64,000 nt of DNA from Candidatus Peregrinibacteria bacterium (GCA_016932495.1 JAFGCR010000009.1:1-64000); one strand, 5' to 3'; shown: positions 18,299 through 27,752, numbered from the stretch's first letter. Program-made: numbers and translations. Notes: a model not told the origin generated them from the letters alone.

Positions 18299-19495
18299 AT
18301 GAGTCCAGCCACCTTACATATCGGAGCCGCTGCGGGCAAAGAAGAGGCAGTAAAGACAAAAGCGCCGGAAGCGCATGGAAAACGTCCTATGGGCGTGATA
18401 GGCCGCCTGAACGCGTACCTGGCCCGTTTCAGCGCGATTAAAGATGAAGATAAAGTCAGTTTTTTCCGTCTGATGGCGACGATGATCAACGCGGGAATTT
18501 CTATTACCAAATCCCTCCGCATCCTCACGGAACAGATCGAAAACGTGCATTTTAAGCAGATCATCGAGGATCTGACGATGCGCATTGAAAGCGGGGCCAG
18601 TTTCTCCGAAGCCCTGAGCGCTCATGATAAATACTTTAATGCGGCGCAGATCGGTATGGTGGAATCCGGGGAGGCAACCGGCCGTCTGAACCAGGCCTTA
18701 CTGCAGATCGCCAGCGAAACGGAAAAATCCACCCAGCTCAATAAAAAGATCAAAGGCGCCATGATTTACCCGGTAACGATCATCGTCATCCTTATTGGCG
18801 CCATGTACGCGGTCATGACTTTTGTGATGCCGAAGATCAAGGAGGTGTTCGAAAGCCTGGGTTCGCAGTTACCGGCCATGACCCAGTTTTTAGTGGATGC
18901 GAGTGACTGGATGGTGGGCAAGACCGCCGGCATCCCTAATGGCCTTTTGGTGCTCATCAGCCTGGTTGCTTTTGTTTTCCTGTTTCTGTGGTGGAAGAAG
19001 ACCAAGGTCGGCCGTTTACTGTGGACCAAGGCCACCATGCGCCTGCCGGTTTTCGGCAATCTGATCAAAAAATCCGCGCTGGCCCGTTTCTGTCGAAGTA
19101 TCAGCACGCTGACCAACAGCGGTATTTCGATCGTTAAAGCGCTTGAGATTACGGCGGGCAGTGTCGGGAACCCTATTTACGAAAAACGTATCCGTTTGAT
19201 CTCCGAAGATGTAAAGCGCGGTATTACGATGGGAGAGAACATGAAAGACGACCCGCTTTTTCCTACGATGGTAGTGGGCATGATCAATGTGGCCGAACAA
19301 ACCGCCCAAATGGACCAGATCACGGGTAAGTTGGCGGATTTTTACGAGGAAGAACTCGATGATATGGTCAAGAACCTTTCCCGCCTGATGGAGCCGATCA
19401 TCATTGTCATCTTGGGCGGCACGGTCGGTTTTCTGGTCATCGCGGTCATGCTGCCGATTCTGCAGTCTTCTGATCTGGCGACCGCCGGCTCCTAA
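18299..19495 (+). CDS. pilC: Type IV pilus inner membrane platform protein (PilC/GspF)
   Basis: FRLMATMINAGISITKSLRILTEQ; AQIGMVESGEATGRL; LMEPIIIVILGGTVGFLVIAVMLPIL. Confidence 0.94.
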   Translation: MSPATLHIGAAAGKEEAVKTKAPEAHGKRPMGVIGRLNAYLARFSAIKDEDKVSFFRLMATMINAGISITKSLRILTEQIENVHFKQIIEDLTMRIESGASFSEALSAHDKYFNAAQIGMVESGEATGRLNQALLQIASETEKSTQLNKKIKGAMIYPVTIIVILIGAMYAVMTFVMPKIKEVFESLGSQLPAMTQFLVDASDWMVGKTAGIPNGLLVLISLVAFVFLFLWWKKTKVGRLLWTKATMRLPVFGNLIKKSALARFCRSISTLTNSGISIVKALEITAGSVGNPIYEKRIRLISEDVKRGITMGENMKDDPLFPTMVVGMINVAEQTAQMDQITGKLADFYEEELDDMVKNLSRLMEPIIIVILGGTVGFLVIAVMLPILQSSDLATAGS

Positions 19496-19589
19496 AAAAG
19501 AGTTATTGCGTTATGTAAAAAAACTCTTGCATACAAAAATTGTACATGTTACACTTAAAACAAGCTTTTATCATTTAAACAAAAACAAA

Positions 19590-20159
19590 ATGATCAAGAA
19601 AAACGCTTTTCGGCGCGGTTTCACACTCATTGAACTGATGATCGTCATTGTGATCCTCGGTATTTTGATGGGTACGATCCTCCCGCGCTTGACGGGTGCG
19701 CAAGCCCGCGCCCGCGACACCGCCCGTAAGGCGGATCTTAATAACATCTCCCAGGCTCTCGAAGTCTATTACGGGGATGAAGGTACTTACCCGCCCGCGG
19801 ATAATCCTCCATGTCTGGATCCGGATGCGACGAACCCCACTACCACTTCCTGGAAGATCGCTCAGTATCTGAAAGGTAAAAAAGTTCCGGCACCTCCTTC
19901 AAAGGAGCAGATGACTTTAGGGTGTCAGGGTGAATATTATTATAAACCGCTGAAACAAGGTGGTGTCGATAAGGCTTCTTATGTGCTGGCTTCCGATGTG
20001 GAGACCTGGCAGTTGGCCAATTATTTAGCAGATGAGAGTACTCCTGGAGAATTTAATTCCGCAAGCAACGCGTCTACTTATGTGGATGTAATGGGTGAAG
20101 AGGCAGTGAGCCAGGAAAATTCTAACACCCGGAAAACAATTTATATTGTGATTCCATAA
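19590..20159 (+). CDS. Type IV prepilin-like protein
   Basis: MIKKNAFRRGFTLIELMIVIVILGILMGTILPRLTGAQARARD; start is internal to the track ORF. Confidence 0.9.
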   Translation: MIKKNAFRRGFTLIELMIVIVILGILMGTILPRLTGAQARARDTARKADLNNISQALEVYYGDEGTYPPADNPPCLDPDATNPTTTSWKIAQYLKGKKVPAPPSKEQMTLGCQGEYYYKPLKQGGVDKASYVLASDVETWQLANYLADESTPGEFNSASNASTYVDVMGEEAVSQENSNTRKTIYIVIP

Positions 20160-20190
20160 AGGAATTTTAAACCTGAATCAAATAAAAAAA

Positions 20191-20219
20191 CCTTCCCGCG
20201 GAAACACGGGAGGGTTTTT
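20191..20219. terminator. Intrinsic terminator between the prepilin and convergent transposase genes
   Basis: AAAAAAA-CCTTCCCG-CGGAAACA-CGGGAGGG-TTTTT. Confidence 0.8.
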
Positions 20220-20225
20220 GGTGTT

Positions 20226-20921
20226 TTAATTTTCCTCTAGTAAATCCTCATATTCCGGGTTGGTAAAAACGTATGGCCAGCCATTCGGCAAACCATGTTT
20301 CACGGGGTTGTATTGGATGTATTCCATATGATAATCGAAATCATGGTCATTGCGGATGATGTGGTCGTGGAAGGATTTTTGCCATTGAAATGGGGGAAAT
20401 GGATGGTCGGTGGGGTATTTTTGGTGGAATCGGTTTTTTAATTTTTGAATATATCGATCAAATTGTTTGGTAATTTTGATTAATGATCCGTTTTCATATT
20501 TTTTATTGCCCCATTTTTCCCGAAGGCGCGCAATCGATTGCGCGCCTTCATGCGGTATGTATGGTTTATTAAAATCAAAAATTATATTTATATTATGTGA
20601 AAATTGTTTTTTGATGGAAAACATCACCTCCGAAATATTAAATTCGTCATCCGGTTGCACCAACAAATGGAAATGATCATAAACCAAAACCCACCCAAAT
20701 AAAAAAAATCCTTTCAACCGTTTGCATAAACGTAAATTTTCCACAAATAAATCCGCAAAAATCCTTTCCCGGAAAAAAGAAACATTTCCCTCCGTTTTAC
20801 ACGTTATAAAATAACACACATCTTTAAAATAAATGCGTTTTTGACTATCACGGTGTAACAACCGATAGGTTTTTATAAATTCCAAATATCGTCCCATACA
20901 AAAACGTTCATTTAAATACAA
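20226..20921 (-). CDS. REP-associated tyrosine transposase (Y1_Tnp / IS200-like fold)
   Basis: YFITCKTEGN; VYDHFHLLVQP (HxH); QWQKSFHDHIIRNDHDFDYHMEYIQYNPVKHGL. Confidence 0.88.
   Translation of the reverse strand: MYLNERFCMGRYLEFIKTYRLLHRDSQKRIYFKDVCYFITCKTEGNVSFFRERIFADLFVENLRLCKRLKGFFLFGWVLVYDHFHLLVQPDDEFNISEVMFSIKKQFSHNINIIFDFNKPYIPHEGAQSIARLREKWGNKKYENGSLIKITKQFDRYIQKLKNRFHQKYPTDHPFPPFQWQKSFHDHIIRNDHDFDYHMEYIQYNPVKHGLPNGWPYVFTNPEYEDLLEEN
20522..20549. repeat. Perfect 28-bp palindrome inside the transposase ORF
   Basis: GAAGGCGCGCAATCGATTGCGCGCCTTC equals its own reverse complement. Confidence 0.97.
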
Positions 20922-20957
20922 AAAAGGAATTCATTAAACCAAATGACTTGTTTAAAG

Positions 20958-22892
20958 TCAATTACCGTTCAGATTAAAATATTTGTTGTAATACCATTTA
21001 AATAGGGCTTCATCTGTGTTTTGTTCCTGCTGGTATTCTTTAACCCTTTGTTCAATAAGCGCCTCCACTTCTTCGGAATTTGAAGCCTGGGAAACATGGA
21101 GCTGGAGTGCGGTGGGGCCATCCCTCGTATCTTCTTTATAAGGTTTCGGATAAAGAGACAGGGGGAAGAACTTGTTTTGAAGCACCATATAGCCATCCAG
21201 ACGATCCTGTCCCATAGGAATTGCGTAGGGGTTTGAAATGAGACTTTTTCCCATGTAATAAGAGGGAATATCCAGATTAACCAGATCGAGGAGCGTGCTG
21301 GCGATATCAATATGTGACCCTTGTTCAGCTTCCAGTTTCAGATCCCTTGCCGTTATCATCAGGAAGGGGATATGGGCAGGCTCCAGAACAAAAGAAGTCT
21401 GAAACCCGTTGCCGGGCACGGATTTGTAAAGGGGATAAAGCTGGTCAGATGTCAGCAAAACGACCAGATCTTCATTCAAAAGCCCTTCTTTTTTGAGGTT
21501 TTCCACAAACGCCTCAACATAACGGTCGAGGCATTCAATAGAAAAAAGCAGTTTATCCTCCGGATCGTTTTTGGTTTTCGGGTAATAACAGCGCCCTCCC
21601 GGAGAATGGGTGTCGACGGTGAGCAGGGTTAAAAACAGCTTTTCATCAGGTCCGCTTTGTTTCAGGCGCTCAACCGCTTCATCAAAAACAAAATTATCCG
21701 TGTAGCCCCAGCCATTATAAAGGTCGGGGTGGGTTTTTATGAATTCGGGAAATTTTTCTTCAAAGTCTTCCCGGGCGAAGATCGTATCAAAGCCGAATTT
21801 TTTAAAATGCATATTTTCACCCACATAATATTTAGAGGCGCCTCGTATAAATTCGGTTTGATAACCTGCTCCTGCCATGAGTTCCGGGGCGCACTGGTAA
21901 TCTGCGTCCTGGCGCACCATTCGGGCGTTGGTATGGCCGCAGAGCATAGCACTTACTCCTTGGAGGGTAAAAGGGCCAGAAGGGTAGAATTTATCAATGT
22001 GGGGGTATGCTTCAAAGAGCTGGTCTATATAAGGAGTCGAGCCAGCAATCTCATTGTTATAACGGGACAGGAAATTCTGGTTCAGGGACTCTACGACGAT
22101 CAGGACGATTTTTTTAGGGGGATCAGAGAAGGTCTGGGTGAGCTGGGTATCAAGATTGAGTTTTTTAATCTGATCCGCCTCTGTTTCAGTAAGGGGCTGA
22201 TAGGGCCGGTTATGGTCGTTGAAATGAAACCACATTTCTTGTGCCAAAACGGCCAATGTCGAGTCTTCCAGGGCAATGGTGCGGTAAAACGCCTTTTCAA
22301 CTCTGTCCGGATGCGCTAGGGAATTATGACCGCTGTAATAAACGGAAATAAACGGACTCCAGAGGGCCAGTAGAGCCAGCAGTCCGGTAAAAAGCCATTT
22401 TTTAAACAGCCAGAAATTTTTATCATGATTGCGGATTTTAAAAAGCGCGATGGCCAGAAAAGCCATTATCGCCAGCACCAGTACCACTATTAAAGTCAAT
22501 AAAGGGGTGAGAAAAGACAGCAGAATATGAAAATTAAACCCCTCCAGAATGTAAAACTGGAAATTGCTTCGGGTCACGTAATAAAACCCGACCCCCATCA
22601 TATTGATCAGAAACAGTATTTCGAATAAAGCGATCAGAAAAACCCGTTTCCATGCCGCTTTGGTGTAATAGAGCAGGTAGAAAAGTAGCGCGTACGGGGC
22701 AGTCTCGCTTAAAAATCGTTTACTGATGCTCCCGATCACATTCGAAAAGAAATGAACGTTGACCTGAAACGGCTGAAGACCGTTAATGTGATAGAGAAGG
22801 GCATAAAGCGTGCAGAAATACAGGACAAAAAAGCCGATATAGAACAGGTGAAAAGGTTTCAGTCGGGTTTTTTGTAGGTGAAATTTTTTCAT
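20958..22892 (-). CDS. LtaS-like sulfatase-fold membrane phosphotransferase
   Basis: Five N-terminal TMs; IVLIVVESLNQNFLSRYNNE; FLTLLTVDTHSPGG; LLTSDQLYPL. Confidence 0.85.
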   Translation of the reverse strand: MKKFHLQKTRLKPFHLFYIGFFVLYFCTLYALLYHINGLQPFQVNVHFFSNVIGSISKRFLSETAPYALLFYLLYYTKAAWKRVFLIALFEILFLINMMGVGFYYVTRSNFQFYILEGFNFHILLSFLTPLLTLIVVLVLAIMAFLAIALFKIRNHDKNFWLFKKWLFTGLLALLALWSPFISVYYSGHNSLAHPDRVEKAFYRTIALEDSTLAVLAQEMWFHFNDHNRPYQPLTETEADQIKKLNLDTQLTQTFSDPPKKIVLIVVESLNQNFLSRYNNEIAGSTPYIDQLFEAYPHIDKFYPSGPFTLQGVSAMLCGHTNARMVRQDADYQCAPELMAGAGYQTEFIRGASKYYVGENMHFKKFGFDTIFAREDFEEKFPEFIKTHPDLYNGWGYTDNFVFDEAVERLKQSGPDEKLFLTLLTVDTHSPGGRCYYPKTKNDPEDKLLFSIECLDRYVEAFVENLKKEGLLNEDLVVLLTSDQLYPLYKSVPGNGFQTSFVLEPAHIPFLMITARDLKLEAEQGSHIDIASTLLDLVNLDIPSYYMGKSLISNPYAIPMGQDRLDGYMVLQNKFFPLSLYPKPYKEDTRDGPTALQLHVSQASNSEEVEALIEQRVKEYQQEQNTDEALFKWYYNKYFNLNGN

Positions 22893-22900
22893 AATATCGT

Positions 22901-22988
22901 ATTGATTGCGAATTGACCGCGAATTGACACCGAATCGATTCGGAATCCATTCGCAATCTATTCGATATCCATTCGTAAACTATTCGAT
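22901..22988. repeat. Eight 11-bp units, inverted about the centre
   Basis: ATTGATTGCGA ATTGACCGCGA ATTGACACCGA ATCGATTCGGA ATCCATTCGCA ATCTATTCGAT ATCCATTCGTA AACTATTCGAT. Confidence 0.9.
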
Positions 22989-24329
22989 TTCTTTCAAAAT
23001 CTTTGCCGCGCTCGCTTTACCGATCCCTTCAATCCCTTCGAGCGCTTTCAAATCCATTCCTTTTAGATCCTCGATGGTTTGATAGCCGGCTTTTTCGAGT
23101 TTGTTCACAATCGCCTTGCCAAGCTTCCCCCAGTGGCCGGGCTCGCCCCCTTCTTCTTTTTCAATGGATTTTTCAGCCTCCTCGATTTCCTTTTCTGCTT
23201 CAGCCACCTCTTCAAGCTCCTTGTCTTCCATCCGGCGGTTGGTTTTAGAAAGTTCTTTCAGTTTTTCCTTAAAAGCCGGGAGCTGTTCCAGGTTGTAAAG
23301 GTCCAGTTCATAGCCGGTAAGATCAGAGGCGAGGCGCACATTCTGGCCCTTTTTGCCGATGGCCATGGGACGCTCCTCTTCTTCCACAAACACAGCCGCC
23401 CGTTTGCGCACGCGCGGGTCTTCGCCCGCATTCACAATAATCACCTCCGCGATCTTGGCGGGCTGAAGGGCAGTGGCGATGAATTCACGCGGGTCTTTGC
23501 TCCACTCGATAATATCCACACGCTCGCCGTTTAGTTCTTCCATCACACTCTGGATACGCACGCCTTTCTGACCGATACAGGCGCCGATAGGATCGATTTT
23601 TTCGTCATCCGACCACACAGCCACCTTACTCCGTACACCGGCGTCGCGGGCGATGGATTTGATCTCCACATCCCCTTCGATGATTTCGGGGATCTCCATC
23701 TCAAGCAAACGCACCACCAGGTTGGGGTGGGTGCGGGAAATGGACAGTTCCGGCCCGCGGCTGGTATGCACCACTTTATCTAAATACACCTTGATGCGCT
23801 TACCATTGTAGTACTTTTCGCCGGAGATCTGGTCGCGCGCGGATAGGGGGACCGTGTGATTTTCGATATTGATGTATACATTGTCGCCTTCCACACGCAT
23901 CACTTGGGCGGACAGCAGTTCGTTTTCGCGGTTTTTGAACATCTCATACAGGGATTCGCGTTCCGCCTCCTGAATGCGCTGGAGGATGACCTGTTTGGCG
24001 GCCTGAGCCGCGATCCGGCCGTATTCCAGAGGAGTGACATCGATCTTGATCTCATCGCCGATTTTCACGTTTTTCTTCATCTTCTGGGCTTCAGCCAGCG
24101 AGATCTCGATATTGGGATTATCGATTTCTTCCACCACCTCCTTGATCAGGAGCACGGTAGCAAAATTCCCTCCTTCATTCAGGATGATCTCCACTTCCTC
24201 CTCCTTATTGCCGAAGTCTTTACGATAGGCGGTGGCTAGGGCGGCTTTGACCGCTTCCATCACACTTTCATAAGAAATATTTTTTTCGGCGCAAATCTGG
24301 TTCACGGCTGCGATAAATTGTTCTTTCAT
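22980..24329 (-). CDS. nusA: Transcription termination/antitermination factor NusA
   Basis: N-terminal domain, S1, KH (DPIGACIGQKGVRIQSV), C-terminal HhH. Confidence 0.96.
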   Translation of the reverse strand: MKEQFIAAVNQICAEKNISYESVMEAVKAALATAYRKDFGNKEEEVEIILNEGGNFATVLLIKEVVEEIDNPNIEISLAEAQKMKKNVKIGDEIKIDVTPLEYGRIAAQAAKQVILQRIQEAERESLYEMFKNRENELLSAQVMRVEGDNVYINIENHTVPLSARDQISGEKYYNGKRIKVYLDKVVHTSRGPELSISRTHPNLVVRLLEMEIPEIIEGDVEIKSIARDAGVRSKVAVWSDDEKIDPIGACIGQKGVRIQSVMEELNGERVDIIEWSKDPREFIATALQPAKIAEVIIVNAGEDPRVRKRAAVFVEEEERPMAIGKKGQNVRLASDLTGYELDLYNLEQLPAFKEKLKELSKTNRRMEDKELEEVAEAEKEIEEAEKSIEKEEGGEPGHWGKLGKAIVNKLEKAGYQTIEDLKGMDLKALEGIEGIGKASAAKILKEIE

Positions 24330-24338
24330 AACCTTTTA

Positions 24339-24374
24339 GATTAAAGATTTAAGATTAAAGATTTAAGATTAAAG
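24339..24374. repeat. Five tandem heptamers upstream of nusA
   Basis: GATTAAA GATTTAA GATTAAA GATTTAA GATTAAA. Confidence 0.85.
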
Positions 24375-24496
24375 TCAGGATTAATCTATTTTAAGAAAAA
24401 AAACCAAATCCTAAATTACCTTAGGATCTGATTGTGTTTTTATTATAACTCCCGACAGAACGGATGGCAAGAATTTTTTGCGGAATAATTTGCGTT

Positions 24497-24536
24497 TATA
24501 CCGTAGAGACGCGATTAATCGCGTCTCTACGGTATA
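24497..24536. repeat. Perfect 40-bp palindrome at the recX 3' end
   Basis: TATACCGTAGAGACGCGATTAATCGCGTCTCTACGGTATA equals its reverse complement. Confidence 0.97.
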
Positions 24537-24982
24537 CGGTTTAATGTCGAATAGATCACCGCATCCTTAAATCCCCGGTTCCGCAAAAAATTCATCAGTT
24601 TCTGTTTGCGTTTGCGCGGGTCGGTTTCATGGACTGTCTTTTCTTTTTCTTCCAGGGCCTTTCGGCACATGGCTTCTTCATTATAATTGGCTGCCATCAG
24701 AAGTGGTTCGATTAAATCATCATCCAGCCCCCGTTTTTTAAATTCCACCATGATTTTAAGCCGCCCGATGGGCCGCTGAGTCAGATGACTGATGAGCTGT
24801 TCCGCGTATCGCCGGTCATTTATCAGTTCCACCCGCCCCATCTCATCCATTATCTGAATAATATATCCTTCTTCCTCCGGATATTTCTGACTGAGCTTGC
24901 GCGTAAGGTCTGCCCGGCTCATCATCCGGGTCTGGATGGCTTTAAGGGCGGATTCCCAGATTTTATCGTAAATGGATTTCAT
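24527..24982 (-). CDS. recX: Regulatory protein RecX
   Basis: MMSRADLTRKLSQKYPEE; NDRRYAEQLISHLTQRPIGRLKIMVEFKKRGLDDDLI; MNFLRNRGFKDAVIYSTL. Confidence 0.85.
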   Translation of the reverse strand: MKSIYDKIWESALKAIQTRMMSRADLTRKLSQKYPEEEGYIIQIMDEMGRVELINDRRYAEQLISHLTQRPIGRLKIMVEFKKRGLDDDLIEPLLMAANYNEEAMCRKALEEKEKTVHETDPRKRKQKLMNFLRNRGFKDAVIYSTLNRIP

Positions 24983-24996
24983 GAATTTAATATAGC

Positions 24997-25087
24997 ATTT
25001 TTTGTCACTTCGACCAAAGTGGAGAAGTCCCTTTTCTACTCAGTAATTTATAAGGGATTTCTCGGCAGGCTCGAAATGACAAAAATA
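24997..25087. repeat. Empty copy of the GTCATTTCGACC-type inverted repeat
   Basis: TTTTTTGTCACTTCGACCAAAGTGGAGAAGTCCCTT...AAGGGATTTCTCGGCAGGCTCGAAATGACAAAAATA. Confidence 0.8.
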
Positions 25088-25135
25088 AGAGGATGTCTTA
25101 TTGTTTTAAAACGGTCCTTCCGATAAAATACTTGT

Positions 25136-27202
25136 ATGAGCCGACCGCCTAAAAAGCAAAAATTGACCGTACAGTTCCAGCCCCTGGAGGGAGAATTTTT
25201 TGACATAAGGCCTCCTAAAAATCCATCCGAGCCCATTCTTCCTAAGGTGGAAAAAGGGTCATCCAGCGGGTTCGGCCGGTTTTTTGCCGTGGCGTTCATC
25301 ATTTTTATCGCTTTTACGGTCACAGGGATTTACACGAGCGGCCGTTATTTCCTGGCTGAAAACAAAAATATCGCTTTTGCGGGTTATGATAATCTGAAAG
25401 AAGGCGCAAAGTCATTAGTGAACCAGGATTTTAGCCGGGCGGAATTACTGTTTGAAGGAGCGGGATCCGCGTTTGAGGAAATGGATCGGAATATGCGCTT
25501 TTTAACGGGTCAGGCCAACCATTATTTAAAGGCCGATCTGTATCTGGATGCCGCCCAGAAATTACTGCAGAGCGGCATGGCGGTTTCCCGCATCGGTCAG
25601 GAACTGAGCAGTCTTTTAAATGATTCGCGGGCCATCCCGTCAGTCTTTATTCAGCAGAATCTCCACAACGATTCATCGCTCCGTTTAACCGACTTGGTGG
25701 GTGCGCAAAAGGAGCGGTTAGACCGGGTCATGGCGGAGACTCTCCTTATTCAGAAGAACCTGACGACACTGAATGCTGAAGCGCTCCCCAGCGACCTTCG
25801 GCAGGCCCTGGAAACAGCTCAGGGTTATGCGGGCTTATTTCTCACAGCCCTTCGGGAGGTAAATGATAATTTTAAAACCGCCCTCACGCTTCTCGGCGAT
25901 CCGATGCCCCATCGGTATCTGGTGCTTCTTCAGAATAACCATGAGCTTCGGGCGACCGGCGGGTTTATCGGCAGTTATGCGCTGATCGATGTGAATGACG
26001 GCGCGATCAGCAAGGTAGAAGTGGAAGATATCTATCAGACCGACGGCCAGCTGAGCGAGGTGATTGCGCCGCCCCCGGGTATCGACCAGGTGGCGGACCG
26101 GCTTTATATGCGCGATGCCAATTACAGCCCGGATTTCCCGACCGCCGCCCGGCAGATCATGTGGTTTTTGGAACACAGCCGCGGCCCCACGGTAGACACG
26201 GTGATCGCCATTGACCAGACCGTGGCTGAAAAACTGCTGGCGCTCACGGGCGAAGTCGTGGTGCCGGGATTTCCGTTTGCCATCCGTGCCGAGAACTTCA
26301 ACGATCTTTTTTCCTATCATATTGAAGCCAAACTTTCAAAAACCGGCACTCCTAAACAGATGCTGATCGACTTCATTCCGGTTTTTAAAGAACGGCTTTT
26401 AAGCCTGGAAAGTTTTTCTCAGCTAAATGAGATCGCTCTTGATCTGATCGGGAGCCGGCATATACAGGTCTATTCCACAGACCCCGGAATCCAGGCGCTC
26501 GCCCAGCGTTTACATCTTGACGGGGGGATGATCGCGGCCCAGCCGGATGTGGATTATCTTTCCGTCATCACCACCGCTATCGGCGGGAATAAAAGCGACG
26601 CGTTTATCAATACCCATCTGACTCATCATACTGAAGTCGGCCACATGGGCGAAGTGACCGACCACCTCACAATCCAGAAGGCCCACACCTGGCAGGAGGA
26701 AGATTTCGCGTACTGGGCGAAGCTGATCAGCCGGTATGGGGCAGGAGAATTGCATGAAAAGACCCTCCGGTTCATCCAGGGGGAAGGGGATAATGTGGAT
26801 TATATGCGGGTGTATGTGCCCAAGGGCAGCCGCCTGATCTCCCTGGAAGGGGTAGATATTGAAGACATGGAGTCGTTTGAAGATCTGGGCTACACAGTAT
26901 TTGCCTTCACGTTCGGTCCGTTGCCGGCTGGCGAAAGCCAGACAGTCAAACTGAGTTACCGGCTGCCGTTTGAGCTGAATCCCATGGATCCGGCCAAGGG
27001 ATTTGATACCTACCGCTTTATTGTCCAAAAACAGGCCGGCGCACAGAACATCACGTTCTCAAAATCCCTGCAGACCTCCGACTACCTGCAAGTGCTCGAA
27101 ACCTATCCGCCCATTTCTAAAACCGCTTTCATTCTTTATCCGCAATACCAGACCGCTTTAGATGGGAATGAGATTTTTTTGTCGGCGGTGACAGGGAATT
27201 AA
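25136..27202 (+). CDS. DUF4012 domain-containing membrane-anchored protein
   Basis: YLVLLQNNHELRATGGFIGSYALIDVNDGAI; DANYSPDFPTAARQIMWFLEHSRG. Confidence 0.85.
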   Translation: MSRPPKKQKLTVQFQPLEGEFFDIRPPKNPSEPILPKVEKGSSSGFGRFFAVAFIIFIAFTVTGIYTSGRYFLAENKNIAFAGYDNLKEGAKSLVNQDFSRAELLFEGAGSAFEEMDRNMRFLTGQANHYLKADLYLDAAQKLLQSGMAVSRIGQELSSLLNDSRAIPSVFIQQNLHNDSSLRLTDLVGAQKERLDRVMAETLLIQKNLTTLNAEALPSDLRQALETAQGYAGLFLTALREVNDNFKTALTLLGDPMPHRYLVLLQNNHELRATGGFIGSYALIDVNDGAISKVEVEDIYQTDGQLSEVIAPPPGIDQVADRLYMRDANYSPDFPTAARQIMWFLEHSRGPTVDTVIAIDQTVAEKLLALTGEVVVPGFPFAIRAENFNDLFSYHIEAKLSKTGTPKQMLIDFIPVFKERLLSLESFSQLNEIALDLIGSRHIQVYSTDPGIQALAQRLHLDGGMIAAQPDVDYLSVITTAIGGNKSDAFINTHLTHHTEVGHMGEVTDHLTIQKAHTWQEEDFAYWAKLISRYGAGELHEKTLRFIQGEGDNVDYMRVYVPKGSRLISLEGVDIEDMESFEDLGYTVFAFTFGPLPAGESQTVKLSYRLPFELNPMDPAKGFDTYRFIVQKQAGAQNITFSKSLQTSDYLQVLETYPPISKTAFILYPQYQTALDGNEIFLSAVTGN

Positions 27203-27704
27203 CCCTTCGCCTTTTCTTCCTTTGAAGATTTTTTGTCAGAAACACATGACCGACTTCGTTGCTGAAGCCGTTTTTTCTGAAAAATCCGATGGCGTGCTCG
27301 TTTTCTGAATCCGTGTCGACCAGCATCATCCGGACGCCGTGTTTAATAAACACATCGGTCAGCCGTTTTAAAAGCCGTTTGCCGACTCCTTTTCCTTTTA
27401 GTTTAGGTTTCACCCCCAGCCAGACCACATACCCGTAGACCCAGGCGTTTTTGCGCTTGGTGATGATGGTCCCCAGGGCAAATCCCACGATTTTTCCGTC
27501 CAGTTCCGCCGCGTAACAGAATTCGCCGTCTGATTCAAAAAACCCGACCACTTCATATTCGTCCCACGTGCGGTACAGGCTGGGCCATTTTTCCGCGGTG
27601 AAAAGTTTTTCCCCCAGGGAAAAGACGGCTGACAGGTCGTCCAGCTCCATCTCGCGGATAACCAGTTCCGATAAGTCGATTTCCTCCTCCGGCTGCGCTT
27701 TCAT
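27129..27704 (-). CDS. GNAT family N-acetyltransferase
   Basis: VVWLGVKPKLKGKGVGKRLLKRLTDVFIKHGVRMMLVDTDSENEHAIGFFRKNGF. Confidence 0.87.
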   Translation of the reverse strand: MKAQPEEEIDLSELVIREMELDDLSAVFSLGEKLFTAEKWPSLYRTWDEYEVVGFFESDGEFCYAAELDGKIVGFALGTIITKRKNAWVYGYVVWLGVKPKLKGKGVGKRLLKRLTDVFIKHGVRMMLVDTDSENEHAIGFFRKNGFSNEVGHVFLTKNLQRKKRRRVNSLSPPTKKSHSHLKRSGIADKE

Positions 27705-27752
27705 AAAATAAATTAAAGTTTACTAATAGTATACTCCTGTTGGTCAAGGTTT

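Noticed and set aside
19404-19589. Extended N-terminus of the prepilin ORF
   Set aside because: It overlaps pilC in another frame; a prepilin leader MIKKNAFRRGFTLIELM begins at 19590.
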